Of a stretch of 64,000 bases of DNA, positions 1 to 9,596 are shown piece by piece (within the stretch, counting starts at the first letter, position 1; each line of letters starts with the position of its first letter). The stretch comes from Morinoia aosen (Eukaryota; Arthropoda; Malacostraca; Amphipoda; Talitridae): NCBI GenBank assembly GCA_030386875.1, contig CM059576.1, positions 66,277,581 through 66,341,580 of the forward strand, read 5' to 3'. A program made the position numbers and the translations under genes. The notes under the pieces are model-generated. The model made no database searches, was not told where the DNA came from, and saw only the letters and a list, made by a program, of their open reading frames with translations.

Positions 1-498
1 GAGTCGTAAGGGAAAGGTCAAAATCGGAAGGTCGGCCAAGATTTTGCGTGCCCGGGGGTCTATTTGGGTCAAATCAGCGGCGTACGCGGTTAAGGAATCC
101 TTCGAAAAATGAAGGGGAATTTTCCTACCTGTCAAGGTATCTATTAGATTACTGTTCTGGCAGTCAACGAGTATCGAGTGCGCAGCCAAGAAATCAATTC
201 CAAGAATCGGCTGAACTACCTCAGCAATCACGAACGTCCAGTGCAAAGATCTTCCCAGCCCTTTAATGTCCACTACAAGGTCGGCCTCGCCTCTGCAACT
301 AATTCTTTCCCCTGACGCTGTAGAGAGTGTCACTGCAGTGGGACGTAGGTATCCCACTTCACAGGATGGTGGTAAAATGCTAATCCCCGCCCCTGTATCG
401 ATGAGCAGCTTAACCTCACTGCGACCTATACGTGCGCTTACTAAAAGCGGTCGTCCGACGGTCACAGTTTGAACAGACGACCGATCTAGTTTTCCGAC
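1..498 (-). CDS. pro: Gypsy retroviral-type aspartic protease, partial
   Basis: The frame is open from 498 to base 1 with no stop (166 codons) and clearly continues beyond the window. It carries the active-site motif LLIDTGAGISILPPS (encoded about 360-402) and the C-terminal family motif ILGIDFL, about 60 residues later. This is the pepsin-like retroviral fold, which acts as a homodimer and cuts Gag-Pol. The frame differs from Gag and there is no Met at the start, so it would be made by frameshifting from Gag or is a relic. The catalytic D-T-G-A is intact. Confidence 0.8.
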
Positions 499-740
499 CT
501 ACGGAACGGGCTAGCAGGTCGAGCGGGTGAGGAAGCTCTACTTGAGGGTCGAGAGACCGGCAAACCGGGTTTGTAATTAGAGCACCAGCGCCGGCATGAT
601 CTAGCTTCATCCCCATAGTAATGGTGTGCTCTACAGACTCTAGGGCGCTGGTTTGAACGAAAAGCTCTGACACCTATTGGTATGTTAGGGCTGTTGTATT
701 GCCCCACTCTCTCCTCGTGTGCGTTCCGGGCGTTACTTAG
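486..740 (-). pseudogene. Gag C-terminal zinc-binding remnant
   Basis: This frame is continuous with Gag across the TAG at 741-743. It encodes CRAHHYYGDEARSCRRWC, matching the short Cys/His motif (C-x3-H...C-x3-C) at the end of Gag in many arthropod Gypsy elements. It ends at a stop near 486, while the protease continues in another frame from 498. The short overlap (486-498) is where a Gag-to-Pol frame change would occur. It has no credible start of its own. Confidence 0.65.
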
Positions 741-1358
741 CTAATTCGTGTGTGCTCCCGCATCAGGTGCCCTTTCCCTAAAATTTGAGTCCACAGCAGC
801 TATCTGATGTCGCGGCAGGTATTCCATGTAGGTTTCTGCAATGGACGCCATTGGGTCCAAGTCGTGCTCCTGGCGCGCGGCTATCCAGGGGCGTATGGCT
901 TCTGGCAAACTGCTCACGAACTTGAGTCGAAGGAAATCCTCCGACAGGCCTAAGTTGCTTTCAGCGGCTAAATTGCGTAGCTTTGACAAAAATTCCCTAG
1001 GTTTGTCTTGGCAATACAACCCCTTCTGTGAAAGGAGCTCATCAAAGAGTTCCTTTTCGGATCGGGAGTACCGTGCGCGCACAAACTCTTTTAACCCCTC
1101 ATAATCAGCTGCCTCTATGAGCGTTTGTGGTATATGACGCGCTATGCGGCTACTTAATGCACCTAATGCGTGGTGGAACTTTAACGATGAGCGACGCACC
1201 CCGGCGACAATAAACTGGCTTTCGAGCACGTTGAAAAACATTTGAGGATAAGCCTCATCAAAGTCGGGGGGACGTACTAATGCTGCATTCGTCGGAATTT
1301 GTGTTTCATTATCGTCTGATACATCGTGACCGTTACTGTTTGATGGTGAGGACTCCAT
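741..1358 (-). CDS. gag: Gypsy Gag (matrix/capsid region)
   Basis: This 205-residue open frame starts at the Met encoded at 1358 (MESSPSNSNG). The frame stays open upstream to 1640, but that extension is a low-complexity Phe/Ile-rich translation of leader DNA and is not Gag-like, so I use the internal Met. The middle is typical of arthropod Gypsy capsid: PPDFDEAYPQMFFNVLESQF, then a helix-rich stretch (LSSRIARHIPQTLIEA, LKEFVRARYS). The protein would assemble the cytoplasmic particle in which reverse transcription takes place. The frame ends in TAG at 741-743, just before the zinc-binding segment that normally belongs to the same protein. The break may be a nonsense mutation or a suppressed stop. 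Confidence 0.8.
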   Translation of the reverse strand: MESSPSNSNGHDVSDDNETQIPTNAALVRPPDFDEAYPQMFFNVLESQFIVAGVRRSSLKFHHALGALSSRIARHIPQTLIEAADYEGLKEFVRARYSRSEKELFDELLSQKGLYCQDKPREFLSKLRNLAAESNLGLSEDFLRLKFVSSLPEAIRPWIAARQEHDLDPMASIAETYMEYLPRHQIAAVDSNFRERAPDAGAHTN

Positions 1359-1965
1359 TTCTTTGCTCCCAATGAAAACAGGAAAAGGAAAAATATATAT
1401 ATAGCAAAAGAATTTGGAAAAATCATAAATTAATGCGATGCGAAAATATAGGAAACGTCGACAATAGGATACGTTCGCGGAAAAGAAAAAAAAAAGAAAT
1501 ATAATAGTTATAGCGATAGAAGTTGGAGGAAAATGTAGTGCGGGAAATAGAGAAAACGTCGAAATAGGGGAAACTCGTTGGAATGAATAAAAGAAAAATA
1601 TATAGAAAGTAGCTCGCTGGCGAAATATACTATGGTGCACCGGAATGGACTCTACTTATGCAATGAAAAAGCAATGAAGGCAAATCAATGAAAACACAAA
1701 ATATACTAGATAAAAAAAAATGTGCTTGATCACTGGTGAATTCGCTACTCACGATAGTTTTGCAGTCTTCGGCTTTTGTACGCCCTGGGGTCTTCTTTTC
1801 TTGGTTCTTGGTGTCGGCGTCCACCGGTTGGCTTGCAGGAGTTCGGCTGCTGGCTTCGGCGATCGGCAATGCTACCCCCTTTGTTGTTATAATTATGTAT
1901 AATGGGTGTATTTTTATGTATGAGGAAAAATATGAGTTGGGTGAAAATAGCGAAGGTGGGTGTTG

Positions 1966-1983
1966 GAGCGAAAGGGGTCACCA
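1966..1983 (-). promoter_or_regulatory. Candidate tRNA primer-binding site of the Gypsy element
   Basis: The minus strand reads TGGTGACCCC from 1983, straight after the inferred LTR end. A TGG start next to the LTR is the usual form of a minus-strand primer site. The matching tRNA was not identified. Confidence 0.4.
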
Positions 1984-1984
1984 G

Positions 1985-3121
1985 AATATGGGTGTACCAC
2001 TATTTTCTGTGGGTACTTCCCCGCGAGTTTATCGAAAGAAAGTAGTACTATTTGAGGACATTAATAGACGGGGACGTTCACGGTGTTTATTTCATAGAAC
2101 GTGGAAATCAACCTTAAACGACAAGGAGCAGCGTTTAGGACGCGTAACTCAACGCCGTGCTAACGTGCTAAAGAGAGCCGAACAATTATAGAGAGTATCT
2201 CGAAGTGGGGTAGTTCGGATTAAAGGAAAATATGTCCCCTCCAGAAAGTAAATGATATCAGCGATATAGGTGTACAAAGGAAAAGGGGGTAGCACGATCG
2301 AGGATCTGCACAACACATGAAAACCAGGCGTTAGTAATTTAAGTCGCCTAACAGAGGAACAAAATACATAACTGTACAAACCAAAGCATTTAAATGTCAG
2401 CATTACTAACCGTATTCGAATGACAATACGAGATAGATTTATTGGCAATTGTAATAGAAATTACGGGCGTAGACGAGATAATTATTTTAATCTTGGTAAT
2501 TTAATTTAATTCGTTCCACTCATCTCTTTTAATACCACTTGAACACGCGCGAGCTAAACTAATTACTTTATGCGTAGGGATTTCTAACTTAAACAACATC
2601 ATTTAAAGAACGAGGGAACGTATCACTGAAGAAGTTGTCGTAACACTTATGGGCTCTGCGACGCCCGCAACACAATGCTTGACACTATGAGCCGGTCGGC
2701 TCGTTCATTAGATATTATCAATTTTACATCATCAATACATTACTTAATACTAAACACTATGATACATCAATGAGATTCTTATTTTCACGAAAACCTTGAT
2801 TCGTACATGACACTGCCTAAAAGGTCTTAAACACACGAAAAGGTTATAACCGAAAGCAGCGACTCACCAGTGATCGTATATTTAGATCCTAACGCAGCAC
2901 GGTCCAGCCAAAGAATGACTCGCTGGATCGTGAGCGTCGCTTGAAGAGCGTGAGATGTTGTCATAAAGCTGTACTCAACTCGTCTCGTAAGACGGTGTAG
3001 ATTTTATCTATTTTAATATTTATTTATCTTTTATATAGAAGACTGTTAAAAGGTACAAATTACTTTTAATATCAAATTCTAAATTTGTATTAATTATTCA
3101 GTCATTTTTCCGGGCACCACA
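1985..3121 (-). repeat. 5' LTR of the minus-strand Gypsy element
   Basis: The LTR begins TGTGGTGCCCGG at 3121 on the minus strand. A TATA-like box (CTATATAAAAG on the minus strand) lies at 3028-3038 and an AATAAA polyadenylation signal at 2086-2091. The 3' limit is set just before the primer-site candidate at 1983 and is approximate. No second copy is inside the window to confirm it. Confidence 0.55.
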
Positions 3122-3289
3122 GAAGTCCTGTTAGATTTGAACCACGAGAGACAACGCTTGTCGAGGCTCGCTGGTTCACGGACGAATGGGCGATGTTGCC
3201 AGGCCAAAATTACAGAAATAAAGTCGTACGGTACAGAAAAGAATGAAAATAAACTATCAAGAAAGGTGGACGGGCGAAGTTCCCTTACA
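3122..3289 (-). repeat. 5' fragment of an LTR, same family as the solo LTR at 34055
   Basis: Read on the minus strand from 3289, this starts TGTAAGGGAACTTCGCCC and aligns almost base for base with the first 170 bases of the solo LTR at 34055, with about ten differences by eye. It stops exactly where the Gypsy LTR begins (3121). The rest of this LTR should lie beyond the Gypsy element, outside the window. Confidence 0.85.
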
Positions 3290-3317
3290 CCAATAAAAAA
3301 GTAATTATCAAATTTAG

Positions 3318-4338
3318 CGGACCTTCACCCTGAAATCACCTGTTTCACCTATTTATTTCAAAATTCATTGTAGGCCTACACATATCTCTTGAACCTACGG
3401 GGAACAAAAATGCATAAAGATATGTAAAATTGAATTCTGAACACAAATGATTTAAATTTTTTTATTTCCACAATAGAAAAAAGTTATTGCTCGAACGCTT
3501 AAACTAAATATGTTTCACAAAACCTTACTCCTTCAACAATTTTGAACTTAGAAGCTTGATTTTGGTTTCATTCGACGCAAAAAGATTGTGGCACCTCGAA
3601 TAAATAAGATTTTTTAAAATTTCGAATTGGAAAAAAGTTATTGATACATATGTCAAAAAATTTTTTTAAATTCCTTGTTTTTGCAACATAAAGTCTAATT
3701 TAAGATTCAACAGCGTAGCGAAGCCGAATTCCTTCGCTACGCTGTTACCATTGTCGTACCGCGTCAAATGAAACCAAAATCACGCTTTTACGTTGAAAAT
3801 TGTAGAAGAGGTGGTGTTTTGCGAAAATAAATTTGATGCTAAAGAATTTTACATGTTCGAAAAATTTATTTTTTCTATTGCGAAAATAATTTTTTTAAAG
3901 AGGCAGATGTGTTCAGAATTCACTTTTACATATCTGTATGCATTTTCGTTCCTCTGGGTGCAATTAAAATAAAAAATCTTAAAATTTAGAAAATTATGGA
4001 AATAAAGTAATTGTTTGGACAAAAAAATTAAAAATACTTATAAATGAAATTAAATAAAATCCTTTTTCGAGGTGTCACACTCTTTCCGAGTCGAATGAGA
4101 CCAAAATCAAGCTTCTACGTTGAAAATTACAGAAGTAGTAGGGTTTGGCGTATTTATATAAAACTCCATATGTTCGCACAATAACTTTTTTATATTGCAA
4201 AAATCGAAAATTTTTATAGAAGCAAATGCATTGCGAATTCAATTTCATATATCTGTATGCATTTTTGTTCCCCTAGGTGCAATATAAATGTGTACAGTGA
4301 GATTTAAAAATTGAGAAAGTCCAGGGTAGGAGATCCCC
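3318..4338. repeat. Fold-back (palindromic) non-autonomous element with a TTAA-type end
   Basis: The right end is GATCCCC followed by TTAA (4339-4342). The left end is CGGACCTTCACCCTG preceded by TTAG (3314-3317), likely a mutated TTAA; the ends align as GGGGATCTCCTACCCTG against CGGACCTTCACCCTG. A segment around ATGCATAAAGATATG (3391-3450) recurs inverted at 3903-3962 and again at 4222-4283. A second segment (GATTTTGGTTTCATTCGACG, from about 3558) recurs inverted near 3765 and 4093. It has no coding capacity and belongs with the TTAA-flanked repeats described further right. Confidence 0.6.
3709..3746. repeat. Perfect 14-bp inverted repeat (hairpin)
   Basis: AACAGCGTAGCGAA and its exact reverse complement TTCGCTACGCTGTT are separated by 10 bases. 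It lies near the symmetry centre of the surrounding fold-back repeat. Confidence 0.85.
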
Positions 4339-5029
4339 TTAATACGAGTTTGGTTTAGTATCAATGTCAAATATATTTGATTAAAAACTGTGCTTTGAAA
4401 TGCGTTGCTCCCGTGAATGCAACCACGGTTGATTGCATTTACTGATTTTTTGTGCGGTTGAATGCAGATTGATTGTCGTAAATACGAGAAATATCAAATA
4501 CTGGGAATACTGAGGCACTTGCACACATAATTGCAGCATGTGCGCTGGTACGAATCACTATAATAATAAGAGCCGCGTCCGTCCGTCCGACCATCCGAGT
4601 GTCACACCCACCAGCCGAAAGTGGGTGATGAGCGTATTTCTGATACGAGCTTCATCAACTCCATAATTTTCAGTGCATTAATCCAGTAGATTCGGAGTCA
4701 GAATGAATATCACGTGTATTGGTAGGTTAGATTAGCGTGTATAGAATATCAGCAGTTGAGCCCTAGCAAAGTATAGGAAAGCCATAGAATAGCATGGGAA
4801 ATCATAGGAAAGCCATGTTAAAGCTCGGTTGGTCCGATATCTAATCTTGTCATTTTTTGACGGGCCGTGTGCACTAGTAGCACTAATTTTAAGAGCAGAT
4901 ACCAGCATAAATAATTTTTCATCATACATTAAAATAATACTGATATTCATGAAGAAATGTCTATCCCTACAGTATTGTATAGTTGGTTCGATTATTTATG
5001 TGAGTGTCAACAATGACTCCGAGCAGTGA
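4339..5029. other. Unassigned AT-rich spacer
   Basis: I see no coding sequence, RNA gene or recognisable element between the fold-back repeat and the LINE leader. The short open frames here lack any domain signature. Confidence 0.5.
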
Positions 5030-5239
5030 GGACGTTCTTTGTCTTTACTCCGAAACAAAGTGCACAATTGGTTAACCATGCATTTCTAACCAAAAAGAGT
5101 GCCCACTCAAACCATGAGGATCCAAGAGTAAATTTCATCTAACCACAATCCCAAAAAATCGAACAAAAAGTGTGATATTCCCTTATAAAAAGCACTCAAT
5201 CATTGCTTCTTTTTTTGCAAGTGTCTCCCTTCTCACAAG

Positions 5240-6037
5240 ATGGCGGCAAGAAGCGCAAGCAAGGACAACAGTGAGGGTACGCTGGAGCTTGACTATCCAG
5301 ACGTACAAAAACTGTCAAAACAGAGTGAGAAAGTAGCCTCCATCCTAATTGATCACTTCAACTCAGTAATGAAGAAATTTCAAAGCGAAATTAGTGACTT
5401 GAAAACGATGATTGAAACACTAACGAAGAAAGAATCTAATCAAAAGGCAATGGTAGAAGAGCAAAATAAGAAAATTGACAGCATAGTCTCTCGTCTAGAG
5501 CGATTCGAAAGGAAAGAAGAACGTGAAGAGTTGGAAAACAAAAAAAAACACACTGGTTATCTCAGGGGAACTTCCGCAGTCACGTTCTGGAGAAGATTGT
5601 AAAGAAACTGTGTGCAAGCTCCTGAAGGACCAAATGAACATCAACCTTAGTAACTCTGACATTACTACAGCGAATAGGTTGGGGAAAAAGCCCGCACCTG
5701 GAAACGTCGAAGGAGAAACATTACTTTTGAGCTACGACAATAAGAAAAAATGAAAGAAGTTTTGACAGCCTGCCGTATGACTAAACCGAAATCTTGCAAA
5801 AATGACTATCTCATATCTTCGCGAGCAAATATAATGTACACTCTGAGATTGGCCAAACGAAAATTTCCGGAACAAATAGGACTTGCAAGAAGTCTGGATG
5901 GCAATATCAACATCTACTCTCCGAAGATACCTGGACACGAATCTCCGAGACCTCTGACCTTCAACTCGCCCGAAGCACTTGATCAGTATTTATTGCATCA
6001 TGTCGGCAAGTCCTCAGAAGAAATTATTCGTAATTAG
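5240..6037 (+). pseudogene. LINE ORF1 protein (coiled coil plus RNA-binding region), frameshifted
   Basis: Three consecutive frames (5240-5602, 5523-5753, 5750-6037) together resemble one ORF1 protein. The first Met is at 5240 (MAARSASKDNSEG). A charged coiled coil covers roughly residues 30-110. Next comes a segment of the kind that follows it in L1/CR1 ORF1 proteins (KETVCKLLKDQMNINLSNSD, ITTANRLGKKP), then RLAKRKFPEQIGLARSLDG and NINIYSPKIPG near the end. ORF1 proteins bind the LINE RNA in the cytoplasm and act as chaperones. The frame breaks lie near 5550 and in an A-rich tract at 5745-5755, so this copy is inactive. Confidence 0.75.
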
Positions 6038-6643
6038 TATTTTCAAGGACAGACGTACTGGATTTGATATCATTTTAATCTCTATTCACATGATTTCTTC
6101 TTGTTTTCTGATAGAATCGCCTTTGCCTCTTCAAGGCATACACGTCGAACTTTCAGCTTTGTTTTACTGCTTACTCAATTGTTTCTAGTTTTTTCTTTTT
6201 CTCATTTATTCAATGAATGCTCATACCGAATTTGCTGCTCAGACTTAAATTATGTGTTACCACATATGTTCCTAAATCTGAAAATAATTTAGATACTCGA
6301 GATCTTTATATTAATTAAATAACTTCGCTGTCACTTCGATTCAAATCCATTTCGTCCTTAGCGACATCTTATGTCTTATATGCGGATACCACTGGTATGA
6401 CAGCCTTGTAATTACATTATTCGCAATTTATGATCCCTAATGCTCCCGCTCATGGCCTGAGTTTGCGCTCTCCTTATGAAATCACACTAGATTTCAGACA
6501 ATTTAGACTAATAATCTCTGTGTGTTTTAGTTTCCCTTTACTTTTTAAATTTAATTATAAGTAGGAATGTCTTTATTTTTCTCTTGATCCTGTAGTCTGT
6601 ATCATTTTTTTACGTCACATTTTACTTACTGTTTTTAATTTTA

Positions 6644-6972
6644 ATGACTGACCCTGTTGATATATTCGATAATATTGATCTAGATCTCAATCATCCAAAT
6701 AGACTGCATCCAAACCTAAATATTAAAAAATTCAATGAACCGATGAGAAAACCTTCGACGATTTTTCCCTATTATGTTGGAACTGTAGGTCCATTTATCC
6801 GCAAATAGATGAAATATCTTGTACTATCACTGAGCTGAACAGTAATTTTGATGTTCTTAGTTTCACCGAAAGTTGGCTCGATGACTCATCTAAAGACCTT
6901 ATTCAAATTCAAAACGATTATAGCCATCATTCACTCCGTAATCACAAACGTGGCGGTGGCATCAGTACGTAC
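6644..6972 (+). pseudogene. LINE ORF2, N-terminal piece of the APE endonuclease
   Basis: The likely start is ATG at 6644 (MTDPVDIFDNIDLDLNHP). After a frame change near 6780 the sequence reads as the start of an APE endonuclease: FDVLSFTESWLDD (the catalytic Glu of the E-[ST]-W motif) and NHKRGGGIST. It is interrupted at 6973 by the BEL/Pao LTR. The missing remainder resumes at 15275 in the same frame. The endonuclease would nick target DNA to prime reverse transcription. Confidence 0.75.
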
Positions 6973-8316
6973 TGTGAGGATTTCCTCACAGAATTGGTGC
7001 ACGTCTGCTAATCACATAAAGTAGCAACCTATAGTGACCTATTCGCAAGCTAGTCCGGGAGCGGTGGAGCTGAGAGGTCAGAATGGCCTTAGACTTGCTA
7101 CCGTGCAGGCCTTCACTGCGTTCTGCAACCAGTCGCAAACCGCAGTTTCCGGTCAACTCTACCCTTGACGAAGGCGGAGCTGGAAGTCGTTGTGTGGAGA
7201 CAAACCGTGCTGGCTCAATTTCTTGGCGCTTAGCTCACCTTAGTTTTTCTTCTTATGCTTATCTTAAATTTTCATGAATGAATGGTTGAATGTGTGTGAT
7301 TAATGAATTCTTGAAACCAGTCTCTACTAAACTTTGAGCTGGTCTTTCCATTTTTTTGAAACCTTCAAATTAACCTTGAACTAAACTTGAATTAACCTAA
7401 AAAAATTGCATGCTTCTAGCTTAACCTGGAAAAGGGGCTTTCTACTAGTGGGTTGAATTCCCCCCCACGTAGCCTTCCTTTTCCCTTACTTTTCTTGCGC
7501 TTACCGGTTCTTCCGGTGCCTCTCTTAATTAACTTCTCGCCTTAATTAAAGTGAGAAGCACACTGGACGACCTAATAAGTTCAGGTGCGCTAATTTTTGC
7601 TATTAAGCCGATTTGTTATTGCTGTGATTCTTACTTGGAATTTAACACCCGTCGTTGTGAAGAATTATTCTCATCTTCAATATTTTTTCCACTCTTCAGT
7701 ATTAGCCGAGCCAGCGCGCGCCTTCTTGTCTTCCGTGTCTGTAACTGCGGTTCTTCCAAGCAATGTCTAACGGCGTCTTTTTATTGATGGTAAATGATGA
7801 TATTCTTACGGTAGTCAATTTATTAATCCTGTGAACAATTGCTTCATTACCAACTTTTCGCATACCTGTTTGTACATTAATTATTCATATGTTTTCCATT
7901 TTGATCGTTTAACGTCGCTCTTTTTAACACGAACAGGAGCCTGGCGACATCTGTTGTTGCCTTACCTGGAGCCTGGCGACGTCTGTTGTTGCCTTACCTG
8001 GAGCCTGGCGATCGTTCGTCAATTTATTTGATGCCGTCGCTTTTGCTGCTTATTAACTTTCATGTATATTCTTAATTATGCTTAATCCTGCTAGTTCGTC
8101 AGGATAAATTTATTCGTTGTATTTTAGTCGTTCGTGTGTTCGCGTTGCTTGTCGTTCGTGTGTTGGCGTTGCTTGTCGTTCGTGTGTTCGCGTAGTAGTT
8201 ATTTGTTGTTCGTATCGAGAACCGTTATTCCTTATACGTTAAGATTAAATAAAATTATGAATGGAACCTGACTATAAGTCACCTTAGAGGATTGTGTCGC
8301 GGACAAATTCTGGACA
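6973..8316 (+). repeat. BEL-1 5' LTR (1344 bp)
   Basis: It begins with a palindrome, TGTGAGGA-TT-TCCTCACA (6973-6990), and ends TTCTGGACA. Inside are a 32-bp tandem repeat (core GAGCCTGGCGACGTCTGTTG, two full copies plus a partial at 7936-8010) and three copies of a TTCGTGTGTTCGCGTTGC repeat near 8130-8195. It is highly similar to the 3' LTR but has fewer 32-bp units. Confidence 0.92.
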
Positions 8317-8507
8317 CAATACAATACTGAACTTATTAGCTCTCCTTTTTCGTCGCAGGTTGTTCGCCCTAATTTTTCTTTCAAAATTTGTGTTAACTGA
8401 TTTACGAATTTTCTTCCTGTTATTTCGAGATTCTTCGCTTGCTTTCCCGTGCGCAATCCTCAGTCTTTCCGCAGGTTTCTGAGTTACGGAGTCGGAGCTT
8501 GCCACGG

Positions 8508-9596
8508 ATGGATTCTTCTATCGCTCAGAAGAGAGGGATCTTTAAACGTAAGATCACTCTTGCTATCAAGAAAGCTTCCGAGGCAAGTGAGAGAGGCGCT
8601 ACTTCTGATCTTAGTGTGCATTGTGACCTCATTCGGAGAAATTTGCTTCAGGTGGGTGAATGTGACGAGGCACTGACGGCTCAAATGATAGAACTCAAAC
8701 ATTCGGCAGAGTCAATTAATGCAGAAGTAGACGCTCAGTTAGCTAATACTCTCGAAGTAGAGATGGCTTTGGTGGATTTCTCGCAGAATGGTGAGCCTAG
8801 TGCTTCCGCTAGTGATAAAATAAACTCCGTAAAAGATGTAAAGCTTCCTCCTATAAAGTTGGAAACTTTCAGGGGGGATTCTCAAGATTGCTTGAAATAC
8901 CATAGCTTTATGGTCTCCTTTAATAATGCTGTGGGTAGGAGAGCTGAGCTCTCTGAGTCTGCAAAATTCACTTACTTGAAGAGTTACCTCGCTGGATATG
9001 CTGCTAAGTTGGTGGAACATTTACTGGTAAATGATAAGAATTATAGTGTGGCTTTGAACTTGTTAGAGCATGAATTTCTTAATAAGGAGGAATTGGTGTA
9101 CAAATTTTGCATGAAGCTCGTCAACCTAAAATGTGATTATGACAAAGAGTTTGTTGAAACTAGAGTGTACCTGATTGAAGTGAGAAGCCTGATAGCTGAT
9201 CTTAGAGTTTATGAGTACGATATTTTAGGCGAGAAAACTAGTTGTAAGATGTTCGGGCACATCGTCTTTTCTAAGCTGCCCATGATATTTAAACAAGAGT
9301 TGGCCCGTAGAATAAACAACCATTATCCGTCCCTTTCTGAAATTTTCGAGAACTATGTTGAAGTCATTGCGACGTTGAATCTCCGTGTGAATGTCGAAGC
9401 CTCTAAAAATACAGCTAAGCCTTCCATTTCTAAGCCTGGTTCGGTAAAGCGGTTTGAGTCTCCTGTGTTTGCAAATTCAGCTATAACAGCTCCTGAACGT
9501 AGAATTTGCAAATTTTGCTTGAGTCAGGGACATAGTATGACGAATTGTTCGGGTAAGCAGAAGAGAACGGTGTTTGGAGTTAAACCTCTGTTGTAA
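8508..9596 (+). CDS. gag: BEL/Pao Gag
   Basis: I start this at ATG 8508 (MDSSIAQKRGIFKRK); the open frame upstream has no ATG. The 362-residue product has a helical N-terminal part, a BEL/Pao capsid-like region (LPPIKLETFRGDSQDCLKYH, about residues 115-140) and one CCHC zinc knuckle near the C-terminus (CKFCLSQGHSMTNC, C-x2-C-x4-H-x4-C). It stops at 9596. Gag would form the particle that packages the RNA. Pol begins in the +1 frame and overlaps the last 23 bases, with further zinc knuckles at its own start. In many BEL elements the knuckles sit together in one Gag-Pol polyprotein, so the junction is a frameshift site or a single indel. Confidence 0.88.
   Translation: MDSSIAQKRGIFKRKITLAIKKASEASERGATSDLSVHCDLIRRNLLQVGECDEALTAQMIELKHSAESINAEVDAQLANTLEVEMALVDFSQNGEPSASASDKINSVKDVKLPPIKLETFRGDSQDCLKYHSFMVSFNNAVGRRAELSESAKFTYLKSYLAGYAAKLVEHLLVNDKNYSVALNLLEHEFLNKEELVYKFCMKLVNLKCDYDKEFVETRVYLIEVRSLIADLRVYEYDILGEKTSCKMFGHIVFSKLPMIFKQELARRINNHYPSLSEIFENYVEVIATLNLRVNVEASKNTAKPSISKPGSVKRFESPVFANSAITAPERRICKFCLSQGHSMTNCSGKQKRTVFGVKPLL

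Larger units (their letters stand above)
1..3121 (-). mobile_element. Gypsy-type LTR retrotransposon, 5' part, cut by the window edge
   Basis: On the minus strand the order is LTR (3121 to about 1985), leader, Gag (from Met at 1358), a Gag zinc-binding remnant and an aspartic protease that is still open at base 1. This is the usual start of an arthropod Gypsy (Ty3-like) element. The left boundary starts TGTGGTGCCCGG at 3121, directly next to a fragment of a different LTR (3122-3289), so this copy inserted into that LTR. Reverse transcriptase, integrase and the 3' LTR would lie outside the window. Gag and protease are separated by a TAG stop and a frame change, so this copy is probably not coding-competent, unless one of the breaks is programmed. 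Confidence 0.85.

Noticed and set aside
1359-1640. In-frame extension of the Gypsy Gag to 299 residues
   Set aside because: The extension is Phe/Ile/Tyr-rich translation of AT-rich leader; Gag homology begins at the internal Met at 1358.
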